The notes under the pieces are model-generated. The model was not told where the DNA came from, searched no databases, and worked only from the letters and a program-made list of their open reading frames with translations. Both the position numbers and the translations under genes were made by a program. A DNA stretch of 64,000 bases, taken from contig NZ_CP108381.1 in the NCBI RefSeq assembly GCF_035956715.1, positions 2,108,001 to 2,172,000 on the forward strand. Direction: 5' to 3'. Positions 7,108-14,209 of the stretch are shown here, in pieces (within the stretch, counting starts at the first letter, position 1; each line of letters starts with the position of its first letter). Source of the stretch: Nocardia sp. NBC_01329 (GTDB lineage Bacteria > Actinomycetota > Actinomycetes > Mycobacteriales > Mycobacteriaceae).

Positions 7108-8598
7108 CTAGATTTCGGCCATCTGGATGATGGTTGTGCCGTTCGGTCCGGGGACCTTGTTGTGCACAAAGAACTGGGTCCCGGACTTGAACAGCACCTC
7201 ATCGTCGAGGCCGGAGTACTCCCCGACCGGGGCCCCGGTCTTGGACACGATCTGAAATTCCACGTTCTGATTCCCGGCGAACGTGGGGTCCGTGCCGTCA
7301 GGTTTCAGGGAGGAGGACGGCCAGCCGTGCTCGGTGACCGGCTGCCCTGGCTGGTAGCGGGCCAGTTGGTCCTCGGACAAGTTGATGTGCCGCACGACCG
7401 GCCCCTGATGCGGAGGCAGTTTGCCCAGCGCCTCGTCCAGGGCGTTTTTCTGCTGTAGCTCTTCGGGGGTCAACGGTTCACCGCGATAGAGCTTCTGGTT
7501 GATCGTCACCCCGTTCTGGTCGTATTTCATCTGCCCGGTTTGCAGGGCTTTCACATCATCTGGGGTCAGTGACCAGTTCGTCGAAGTGGGCCGGGTCCCG
7601 CCGGGGGCCTTCTTGTTGATCATTTCCCAGATCTGGTCCATGCGCTGCTTGTGGGTGGACCAGTCCGGGATGTCTTTGAACCCGCGGCCCAGCCCGCGGG
7701 CTTTGAAAATCGCGATGAACGGCCGGATCTTGGGGCCGTACTTGGCGCACAGAGCTGCCACGCGCGACGCGCCGATCGCGACGCCGATCGGGCCCGCGGC
7801 ACCGAAGGTGATGAACGACGCGGCGATGGTCACCGCACCGGTGATCGCCATCTCGACACCGGTGTCGATGACGAACTGGATGAGGAGTCCTTCGATCTCC
7901 TTGCGCATCGCTTCGAGTTCGTCATGGTGTTCGGTGGTCGTGGTAACCATCTGACCGAACCCGCTCACCGTGACGGCGGCTGCAGCGGACAGCGCTTTCA
8001 GATCGTCGTCGATGTGGTCGAGTTCGGGAGCGGTGATCGGAGCGAACATGTTCGCCACGCGGTCGATTTCGGCGGCGAAATCGGCGACTACCGGGTCGGC
8101 GCCGATATCGCGCCAGATCGCGGCGACGGTCCATAACTTGTCGGCGTCTCCGTCGGGGACCACGATCCCGATTTCTTCCAGTAGCCCGATCGCGCCCTCT
8201 ACCAGCCCGTTTCCCGGCCCACCGGCTGTGGGCAGCGGGGGCCGGCACCCAACGGCTAGGTTCAGCGGCTTAGCGGCCGGAGCATCCGGTGCCGGGCTGG
8301 GAGTCATGGTGGCGTTGTGGTCGGCCAGAGCATGCATCCAGCCCAGTTCGCGCACCACGTTGCCGTAGCCGTTGACGTTGTTGGCCAGCATCTTCACCTG
8401 GACGAGCAAGTCGTTGGCCTTGGTGTCGTAGCCGGCGGCCCAGGTGCGTGCCTCCTCGTAGGACCCGCACATGTTCGTGCCGGCGTCAGCGAGTTTCGGC
8501 CAGTGCGCATCCACTGCGGCAAGGAAGTTGTCGGCGGCGTCGAGTAACGCGGTGGCAGCCTGGTTGTAGACATCGGTGTCGACGTCGGCCACCGTCAC
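7108..8598 (-). CDS. WXG/ESX-type polymorphic toxin with ADP-ribosyltransferase domain
   Basis: This 496-residue protein starts at GTG 8598, which overlaps the stop of the upstream WXG100 gene by 4 nt. Residues 1-95 are helical and WXG/LXG-like (AATALLDAADNFLAAVDAHW). Residues 180-240 are another helical region. Residues 250-300 contain hydrophobic helices (AITGAVTIAASFITFGAAGP). The last 130 residues form an ART-exoenzyme-like domain. Its putative active-site pieces are LYRG (Arg372), PSSS (427-430) and LDDEVLF (Glu467). Such proteins are exported by ESX/type VII systems and modify targets using NAD+. The residue two before the catalytic Glu is Asp rather than the usual Glu or Gln. No secretion machinery is in the window. 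Confidence 0.85.
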   Translation of the reverse strand: MTVADVDTDVYNQAATALLDAADNFLAAVDAHWPKLADAGTNMCGSYEEARTWAAGYDTKANDLLVQVKMLANNVNGYGNVVRELGWMHALADHNATMTPSPAPDAPAAKPLNLAVGCRPPLPTAGGPGNGLVEGAIGLLEEIGIVVPDGDADKLWTVAAIWRDIGADPVVADFAAEIDRVANMFAPITAPELDHIDDDLKALSAAAAVTVSGFGQMVTTTTEHHDELEAMRKEIEGLLIQFVIDTGVEMAITGAVTIAASFITFGAAGPIGVAIGASRVAALCAKYGPKIRPFIAIFKARGLGRGFKDIPDWSTHKQRMDQIWEMINKKAPGGTRPTSTNWSLTPDDVKALQTGQMKYDQNGVTINQKLYRGEPLTPEELQQKNALDEALGKLPPHQGPVVRHINLSEDQLARYQPGQPVTEHGWPSSSLKPDGTDPTFAGNQNVEFQIVSKTGAPVGEYSGLDDEVLFKSGTQFFVHNKVPGPNGTTIIQMAEI

Positions 8599-8930
8599 TG
8601 CGGACCGCTTTCGGGAGCGGGGCCACGGTCGAGGCGGGCCAGGATCGCGGCGAACGCGGTGGTGTAGGAGTCGTGAGCGTTCTTGGAGGCTGCCTCCATC
8701 TTCGCTAAACCGTCGCGTATCTGCTGCGCGCCGGTAGTCCACGTGTCCATGGCAGCGCGGGCGGCGCCCGCAGTTTCCCCGCTCCACGGCGAAGCCTCAC
8801 CACCGCCGTTGTGCAGCACGTTCATGCGCTGCTGAATCTGCACCATCTGGTCCTCGGTAAAACCGAGCAGACCACGCAACTGTGCATTGAGCGCGTCGAG
8901 CGCCTCTGTGTCGACGTGATGCCGCGACAT
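8595..8930 (-). CDS. WXG100 family protein
   Basis: This 111-residue helical-hairpin protein carries a W-S-G turn (ASPWSGETAG, residues about 46-55) between two amphipathic helices, as in ESX substrates and toxin partners. The start at ATG 8930 was chosen because the upstream residues are low-complexity and read into the neighbouring gene. The stop codon overlaps the GTG start of the toxin gene, so the two are translationally coupled. It probably forms a heterodimer with the WXG100 protein encoded at 8950-9273, or with the toxin N-terminus, for ESX export. Confidence 0.85.
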   Translation of the reverse strand: MSRHHVDTEALDALNAQLRGLLGFTEDQMVQIQQRMNVLHNGGGEASPWSGETAGAARAAMDTWTTGAQQIRDGLAKMEAASKNAHDSYTTAFAAILARLDRGPAPESGPQ

Positions 8931-8949
8931 TTCGGGATCCCCCTGTTGA

Positions 8950-9273
8950 TCAGATGTTGAGCGAGCTCGGGCGCGGCCCGGTATCAGCCAAGTCGGTGGC
9001 CAGATTCTCATCCACCGAGGCGAATTCACTGCTCTGCACGCCCAGTAGGTCGGCCATGGACTCCAGCGAGGACAGCAGGGTCACCGCGCCCGCGCTGGCC
9101 TCCTGCCATCCCGTGGTGAACGCCTGCGCGGCAGGGCCGCCCCAGTAGGTCATGCCGTCTATCTCAGCGTCCATGCGCCGGAAACCGTCACCGATCGTGG
9201 AGGCGATCTGCCGGAGGAATGTTGCGGCGTCGGCCATGGCAGTGGCATCCGCGGTAATCGGTTCGGGTGCCAT
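8950..9273 (-). CDS. WXG100 family protein
   Basis: This 107-residue protein has the canonical W-G-G turn (GMTYWGGPAAQAF, residues 40-52) flanked by long helices. It is the first gene of the four-gene minus-strand module, 19 nt before the second WXG100 gene. ATG 9273 is the sensible start because sequence upstream is not family-like. With its partner it is expected to form an antiparallel four-helix bundle that carries the toxin to a type VII secretion system. Confidence 0.87.
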   Translation of the reverse strand: MAPEPITADATAMADAATFLRQIASTIGDGFRRMDAEIDGMTYWGGPAAQAFTTGWQEASAGAVTLLSSLESMADLLGVQSSEFASVDENLATDLADTGPRPSSLNI

Positions 9274-9703
9274 CACCGGTCCTCTTCGAGTCGAGCCATA
9301 CGGATACAGATCCTCGCAAATACCTCGACGCAACGCACACCGCCTCGGTTCCACCCAGAAGCCGATCACCCGCAGCCCCATACCCTCCACGCGCCGCCGG
9401 CATCCAAGAAATCCCGTCCTACCAGTACTTTTCGCATGGTATTGGTGCCGGTCTAAGCGACCGACCATCAACGTCAGGTGACCTTTCGGCGAGGTGAAGC
9501 AGCTAGGAAGGTTTCGAGACACCCCGGCGAGACCGGCGGTGCCGGAAGGTAATCCCACGTCAACGAGTCGCATATTGCGCTCCGGACCACCTCCTCGATG
9601 TGGTCTCCACCACCGTCGACCGGCCGCAGTAGAAGCTACCTGGCCGGTTCTCGCATGTCAGGGTCGCACGCCTGTCACCACCGAGTACGACGGCCCCTCC
9701 GTC
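9274..9703. other. intergenic region between toxin module and Phd-like gene
   Basis: This stretch separates the divergent WXG100 operon and the Phd-like gene. I see no convincing gene. It must hold the toxin operon promoter. It contains a hairpin at 9618-9649 and, at 9641-9668, one copy of a 28-bp repeat whose other copy is at 11415-11442. Confidence 0.5.
9641..9668 (+). repeat. 28-bp direct repeat, copy 1
   Basis: The sequence begins TGGCCGGTTCTC and ends TCAGGGTCGCA. It matches 11415-11442 at 25 of 28 positions; the three differences lie in the middle five bases. Each copy forms the right arm of a hairpin. The two copies bracket the block with the Phd-like, ASCH-like and hypothetical genes. 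Confidence 0.65.
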
Positions 9704-9745
9704 TGTACAGAAATACGTCCATCAACTTGTACATATTTCTGTACA
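9704..9745. promoter_or_regulatory. operator with 12-bp inverted repeat upstream of Phd-like gene
   Basis: TGTACAGAAATA at 9704-9715 is exactly mirrored by TATTTCTGTACA at 9734-9745. Another TGTACA lies between them at 9729-9734. The site is A/T-rich and ends 19 nt upstream of ATG 9765, as expected for an autoregulatory operator of an antitoxin-like DNA-binding protein. Confidence 0.65.
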
Positions 9746-9764
9746 GAACGGGTGCTGTGGGGAT

Positions 9765-10259
9765 ATGACCTTCTCGAACGTGTTGCCCGTGAGCGAATTC
9801 CGCGCTGCGGTGACCAAGCTGATCAAAGACGTGGCCGCCAAACCCGGGCGCCGCGTGTACGTGGGCCAGCACCGCAAGCCGGAGGCGGTGCTGATGGGGG
9901 TATCGGCGGAGATGCCGCCACGGGTCCGCCAGGGCCTGCTCGACACGTACTTCACCTGGCTGGTCGAGAGCGAACCCAAGAGCTGGGATTCCGAGGGGAA
10001 GATGCTGCACATCGGCGATGCCTTCGGCCATGTGTTCGCGTATTTGTGGCGTGGCGACCAGGACGAGGCCATGGAGTACCTGGAGCAGTACATGCAGGGG
10101 ATACGCCGCCGCGAGGACGCGCCCACGGTGCACAGCCTCGAAGACGTACTCGGCGCAATGCAGTTCGCCATCGATCTGACCGACGAGGAATACGGCGCGA
10201 TCTGCACCCGAGCCCGCGCCGACCTGGCCGGCCGCTACCCCGACCCCACCGCCGGGTAG
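9765..10259 (+). CDS. Phd/YefM-like antitoxin-type protein
   Basis: This 164-residue protein has an N-terminal segment (SNVLPVSEFRAAVTKLIKDV, then R-V-Y-V-G-Q-H and KPEAVLM) that resembles the Phd/YefM fold. That fold is a short DNA-binding domain of type II antitoxins. The remaining 110 residues are acidic and helical with no recognised motif. A perfect 12-bp inverted repeat just upstream supports autoregulation. No RelE/Doc/PIN-type toxin follows; the next gene encodes a short ASCH-like protein. The assignment is therefore structural resemblance only. Confidence 0.6.
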   Translation: MTFSNVLPVSEFRAAVTKLIKDVAAKPGRRVYVGQHRKPEAVLMGVSAEMPPRVRQGLLDTYFTWLVESEPKSWDSEGKMLHIGDAFGHVFAYLWRGDQDEAMEYLEQYMQGIRRREDAPTVHSLEDVLGAMQFAIDLTDEEYGAICTRARADLAGRYPDPTAG

Positions 10260-10269
10260 TGGGTGCGTC

Positions 10270-10533
10270 ATGGCAAGACCGATGTCGGTGGCCCTGACCG
10301 AACCGCAGGTCAGGGCCCGCAGCAAGACCGTCACCCGCCGCATGGGCTGGCACGTCCTACGCCCCGGTGACCGGCTGACCCTGTGCCGCAAGGTAATGGG
10401 CCGGCGCCGCGGGGAACCGCTGGTACGCATCGTGGACGTGCGGGTGCTCACGGTCCGTCGCGAACGTCTCGACGAGATCACTCCCGATGAGGTCCTGGCC
10501 GAAGGCTTCCCGGAGATGACCCCGGTTATCTAG
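10270..10533 (+). CDS. ASCH-domain-like protein, short
   Basis: This 87-residue basic protein (RARSKTVTRRMGWHVLRPGD, then RLTLCRKVMG and GEPLVRIVDV) looks like the first part of an ASCH/PUA-like nucleic-acid-binding domain. It ends at DEVLAEGFPEMTPVI, whereas relatives usually continue past this point with a further 30-60 residues. It may therefore be truncated by the rearrangements downstream. It follows the Phd-like gene by 10 nt and is probably co-transcribed. ASCH proteins are often carried on phages and mobile islands and may act on RNA. Confidence 0.6.
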   Translation: MARPMSVALTEPQVRARSKTVTRRMGWHVLRPGDRLTLCRKVMGRRRGEPLVRIVDVRVLTVRRERLDEITPDEVLAEGFPEMTPVI

Positions 10534-10822
10534 AGCCCTCGGTCAGCTTGGGGGTAGTGATCAGCGGTGTTGCGTGGAGGAAGACGTCACCGACGCGGCG
10601 ACCTGTGTGCAGGAGCCGGTAGTCAGCACGGACCGATCGTTACTGAGCTGGAATGCATTCATCGGCGACTACTGTCGTGGCACCGGGTTCGCGCGGCACT
10701 GTCTTGATCGTGAAGCTCGACGTCACTGCGCGTCGGGTTTCGGCTGTGTCGGCCCAGGAGTCAAAAAATCGAGCTGCGCTCAGATAAGTCGGCTGGCAGC
10801 ATGCCAGGATGGCGGATTTACT

Positions 10823-11200
10823 ATGGCACGAGGTCAAGAACTTCTTCGACCGACATGGGAGTACTCCGAGGGCGACATCGCGCGGCGGCTGCCGTCCGCC
10901 GCGGAGGTCTTGTCGCGTCCTGCTGATGCGGAGATGGCTCAGCTGTGTGTCTGGCCCGTGCCGACTGTGCTGGTGATCTTTCGTCCGTGGTCTGCCACGG
11001 AGATCGACTTCGACGTCGACCTCCGCCAGTTGCAGGGGCAGGCGGGAGTGGACACCCTGTGTGGCTTCCTGTGCGCTATCGGCCGGCGGCTGGGAAAACC
11101 GGTGTTCATGAGCGCAGAGGGCGGCTCCCCACCCCCGGTGCTCGGTTTCGACCCTGTCGCCGACCGCGTAGTGCGGCTGGCCGATCCGGAGTTCGCCTGA
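10823..11200 (+). CDS. hypothetical protein
   Basis: This 125-residue protein starts at ATG 10823; upstream in-frame codons are unlike protein. It contains a beta-rich middle (LCVWPVPTVLVIFRPWSATE), a helix with CGFLCAIGRRLGKPVFM, and a strand ending VLGFDPVADRVVRLADPEFA. That pattern resembles small immunity-like or phage accessory proteins, but I recognise no family. The 289 nt before it (10534-10822) show no other gene. Confidence 0.55.
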   Translation: MARGQELLRPTWEYSEGDIARRLPSAAEVLSRPADAEMAQLCVWPVPTVLVIFRPWSATEIDFDVDLRQLQGQAGVDTLCGFLCAIGRRLGKPVFMSAEGGSPPPVLGFDPVADRVVRLADPEFA

Positions 11201-11251
11201 CGACTCGGCGCGCCGAAACGAAGAACACGATTCGCGGTCGAACCCATCGCC

Positions 11252-11377
11252 ATGTGGTCCGAACCGGGCGACCCCGAAATAAGCCGCCAGGTCGACGACA
11301 TCCTGGTGGATAGTGGGCGACCGCGCGACCCGCTCCGGCACGAAGAAGCACCCTGGTTCTGGAAGCTGAACGCCTGA
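11252..11377 (+). pseudogene. short ORF, possible C-terminal gene fragment
   Basis: This 41-codon frame contains EPGDPEISRQVDDILVDSGR and ends APWFWKLNA. It is in the same reading frame as the preceding hypothetical gene, and the frame is open back to that gene's TGA at 11198-11200. It reads like the tail of a real protein. It could be a remnant left by deletion, and is followed directly by a strong hairpin at 11394-11426. Confidence 0.35.
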
Positions 11378-11393
11378 GATCCCCGAACGAAAC

Positions 11394-11426
11394 GAGAACC
11401 GGCCAGTGCGTAGCTGGCCGGTTCTC
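11394..11426 (+). terminator. 12-bp stem hairpin after hypothetical genes
   Basis: GAGAACCGGCCA (11394-11405) and its exact complement TGGCCGGTTCTC (11415-11426) flank a 9-nt loop, 16 nt after the stop of the fragment at 11377. There is no T tract, as is usual in actinomycetes. The right arm is also part of a 28-bp repeat shared with 9641-9668. Between here and 11723 I see no secure gene, only a possible 35-codon frame at 11536-11643. Confidence 0.6.
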
Positions 11427-11442
11427 ACGTATCAGGGTCGCA
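11415..11442 (+). repeat. 28-bp direct repeat, copy 2
   Basis: This is the second copy of the repeat at 9641-9668, with 25 of 28 identical positions. It includes the right arm of the hairpin at 11394-11426. Confidence 0.65.
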
Positions 11443-11723
11443 TACCAGGTGGTGAGCGCATGGCCCGGCAGCGGCCTCTCAGGACGTGCAGGATCAGCTC
11501 GTGCGCTACGCCGAGACCCGGGGGAGGTCGACACGATGCTGCTGTTGACCGCCGACCCGGACCTGGCCGAGATCGACTGGCCCCGCAACCTCTCCGTTCC
11601 GCTGTTCATCGTCCTGCTCACCGGCAGGCGGGGTCGGCTGTAGGGCCGAGGTTCGCGTTCAGGCCGCCGACGGGCTGGTCGCCATCTCGAACAGGGTCAG
11701 TTCCTGCGAGGCGGCAGCGTTGG

Positions 11724-12060
11724 TCAGCTCGTGGGGCCGATCTCGTCCGGTATCCGGACCTCCTCCGGAGCTTTGTCGGTACGCAAACCCCGCCAGCTCG
11801 GATGCCGCAACCCCTCACCGGTGTACTCGCGGTACTCGATATCACCGACGAGCACCGGATCCACCCACCGCGGCACCCCGGCCCGCCCGAACCGGCCCGG
11901 GGTCAGCGTGAACAACGGATCAGTGCGCGCGATCTCGTCGAGGCGAGCCCGTAGCGCCGCCGCCCGGCCTGGGTGAATCCGGTGCCGATATTGCCGATAT
12001 GCACCAGACGCCCCGCCGGGTCGTGGCCGGCCAGGATCAACGACCCGAACGAGGTGTTCG
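11724..12060 (-). pseudogene. ATP-dependent DNA ligase, C-terminal fragment, frameshifted
   Basis: The minus strand encodes the OB-fold tail of an ATP-dependent (LigC/LigD-type) DNA ligase. One frame reads SLILAGHDPAGRLVHIGNIG and GTGFTQAGR. After a frame change near 11960, the other reads RARLDEIARTDPLFTLTPGR and VLVGDIEYREYTGEGLRHPS. The nucleotidyltransferase domain with the catalytic lysine is missing, and the upstream sequence is unrelated. It cannot encode an active ligase and marks a deletion or rearrangement end point. The sequence after the fragment's stop (ELTNAAASQELTLFEMATSP in another frame) also looks coding and may be part of the same decayed gene. Confidence 0.75.
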
Positions 12061-12179
12061 CCGATCCGGTCCCGGCTGCCGGTAATGCGGGATATCACAA
12101 CACGGGGGATGGGGTCCGGCGATATCGACGCCACCTCATAGCGAAGGGGCTGGCACTACGGGCAACTCGCTCAGCGATA

Positions 12180-12944
12180 TCAGCAGACTTCGCTCGCGTA
12201 CTGGAGCGGGTTAACGAGATCCGCCTGGTCGGGTCGGGCCGGGTATTGGTGAAGGTTGCCCCGAGCGGGCGTAGCGGGCAGATGAAGACGGCCGTCGTGG
12301 ACTTCGGCGATCTGGTCGACGACGGTCAGGTGCGAGCGGTCGTGGGTGACCAGGACGGTAGCGGTGGCCTGCTGGTGGGTGAGGCGGGTGATCAGTTCGA
12401 TCACAGCGGCACCGCGTTCGTGGTCGAGGGCGCTGGTGGGCTCGTCGACCAAGAGAACAGTGGGGTTGTTCATCAGGGCGCGGGCGATGTTGACACGCTG
12501 GCGCTGGCCGCCGGAAAGCTGATGGGGCCGGCGATCCGCGTAGTCGGCCAGACCGACAGCGTCGAGCAACTCCATGGCCTGGCATTTGGCGGTGCGAGGT
12601 CTGCGGCCGTCGATCTTGGCCATGACCTGGAGCTGTTCGGCGGCGGTGAGGGAGTGCAGCAGATTGGGCTGCTGGAAGACGATGCCGATCTTATGGCGGC
12701 GCAGTTCGGTGAGTTCTGCTCGGGTCATGCCGGTGGTTGCCTGACCATCGATGGTCACGGTGCCAGTATCGGGGGTGATGAGGGTGGCGGCGACCGCGAG
12801 GAGACTGGACTTGCCGGAGCCGGAGGGGCCGGCGACCGCGGTCAAGGTGCCGTTGAGCACCTCGAGGGTGACCTGGTCCAGGGCGGTGAGGCGGTTTTCG
12901 CCGTCAGGGTAGGTGAGGGTGATGTCGGTCAGGTTCAGGCTCAT
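12180..12944 (-). CDS. ABC transporter ATP-binding protein, MacB/LolD type
   Basis: This 254-residue ATPase has Walker A GPSGSGKS (residues 39-46), a Q-loop region (IGIVFQQPNLLHSL), signature LSGGQRQR, Walker B VLLVDEPTSALD and the H-loop histidine in VLVTHDRS. It belongs to the family that energises FtsX-fold permeases. The ATG at 12944 overlaps the stop of the permease gene (ATGA), so the two are translationally coupled. The divergent histidine kinase/response regulator pair suggests a stress- or antibiotic-responsive export system, by analogy with actinobacterial modules of this layout. Confidence 0.93.
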   Translation of the reverse strand: MSLNLTDITLTYPDGENRLTALDQVTLEVLNGTLTAVAGPSGSGKSSLLAVAATLITPDTGTVTIDGQATTGMTRAELTELRRHKIGIVFQQPNLLHSLTAAEQLQVMAKIDGRRPRTAKCQAMELLDAVGLADYADRRPHQLSGGQRQRVNIARALMNNPTVLLVDEPTSALDHERGAAVIELITRLTHQQATATVLVTHDRSHLTVVDQIAEVHDGRLHLPATPARGNLHQYPARPDQADLVNPLQYASEVC

Positions 12945-14050
12945 CGGGCGCTCCCCAGGGCGGTCAGTGGGTCGACGGAGGTGATGCGGAGGATGGAAAG
13001 GGCGGCGCCGAGCGCGCCGAGCGCGATCATCACGGCGGCCGGGATCAGGATGGTGGCGGGGGTGAGCAGGAACGGCACGGTCGAGCCGGCCACGAGTGCG
13101 CCCAAGGCGGCGGCGATGCCGGTGCCGATCAGGGTGCCGCCGGTCAGCAGGACAACGGCTTGGCCGAGGGCGTCTTCGAGCAGATCGGAGGTGGAGGCGC
13201 CCAGCGCTTTGAGGACGGCGACATCGCCACTGCGCTGGATGGTCCAGACGGTGAAGAAGGCGCCGATGACAAGGGCGGAGATGGCGAAGAGGAACCCCCG
13301 CATGAGCTGCAGGGAGCCGTTTTCGGAGGTATAGGATCCGATAGCGGACAGGGAGTCGTCCCTGGAAACCGTTTCGGTACCGGCGGCCTCATCGGCGGCG
13401 CCGAGGTCGGCGCCGGAGGTGGTGTTCAGAGCGATGACGGTGGCGGTCGGCCCGTCGGTCATGCCCGCGGGGGGTGCGGTGCTGCGCCAGGTGTCGAGAG
13501 TGGTCCAGATGACCGGGGTGTGGCTGAAGAAGGCGTCCCCGCTCACCGCGGCGACGGTCATGTTCTGTCCGGCAAGTGTGAAGGTGTCGCCCGTCGTCAC
13601 ACCGAGGTCGTCGGCGGCGGTGCTGGACAAGACTGCCGCTTGGTCGTCGAGCTTGTTGGTCTCGGGGGCGAGTGCAGAGCCGGGCTGCACGCCGAAAGCC
13701 GAGACCCCGGTGCTCTTGTTGCCGGCGCTCGCCTTGGTCGTGGTGATGCCCAGTGGTTCGGCGCTGTTCACGCCTGGCATGTCGGCCCACCGCTGCCACT
13801 GTTTTTCGGTGACGGTGGAGTTGGCGTACGACAGTTGCGCGCCCTCACCGGGCGAGGCGAAGGCGATCTTATCCGCGGATAGACCGGTGATCGCGGAGAT
13901 GTTCTGCTGCTCCAGACCGGCGGTCAACCCGGACAGCAGCCCGACCAGCAGGGTGATCAACACGATGACGGTACCCATCAGGGCGAAGCGCCCCTTGGCG
14001 AATTTCAAATCTCTCCAGGCAACGAACACGGCTTTGGCCTGCCTTTTCAT
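12941..14050 (-). CDS. FtsX-like ABC transporter permease
   Basis: This 369-residue permease has one transmembrane helix near residues 24-45 (ALMGTVIVLITLLVGLLSGL). A large extracytoplasmic domain follows (residues about 50-255). A C-terminal block of three helices contains LLEDALGQAVVLLTGGTLIG and ends SVDPLTALGSAR, the standard FtsX/MacB ending. Such permeases export peptides, lipids or drugs or transmit signals across the membrane rather than importing solutes. It is first in the operon with the ATPase, with a 4-nt overlap. Confidence 0.9.
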   Translation of the reverse strand: MKRQAKAVFVAWRDLKFAKGRFALMGTVIVLITLLVGLLSGLTAGLEQQNISAITGLSADKIAFASPGEGAQLSYANSTVTEKQWQRWADMPGVNSAEPLGITTTKASAGNKSTGVSAFGVQPGSALAPETNKLDDQAAVLSSTAADDLGVTTGDTFTLAGQNMTVAAVSGDAFFSHTPVIWTTLDTWRSTAPPAGMTDGPTATVIALNTTSGADLGAADEAAGTETVSRDDSLSAIGSYTSENGSLQLMRGFLFAISALVIGAFFTVWTIQRSGDVAVLKALGASTSDLLEDALGQAVVLLTGGTLIGTGIAAALGALVAGSTVPFLLTPATILIPAAVMIALGALGAALSILRITSVDPLTALGSAR

Positions 14051-14209
14051 GGAATGTGACGCGGGTGCGGCGGTATGACTCCACTCTCGCTGTCAGACCC
14101 CTGCCTGGCATCTGGCCGAGGACAGCTTTTGCCGCACCGAAAGGCGGCGCGCCGGTTGTAACTTTCGGTAGAGGCTTGGGCGGGGACTTCTCCATAAGCT
14201 GGAAGGACT

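Noticed and set aside
11536..11643. A 35-codon frame (MLLLTADPDLAEIDWPRNLS and following) as a gene
   Set aside because: It is short, has no ribosome site and lies among decayed fragments. It may be a remnant but cannot be supported as a gene.
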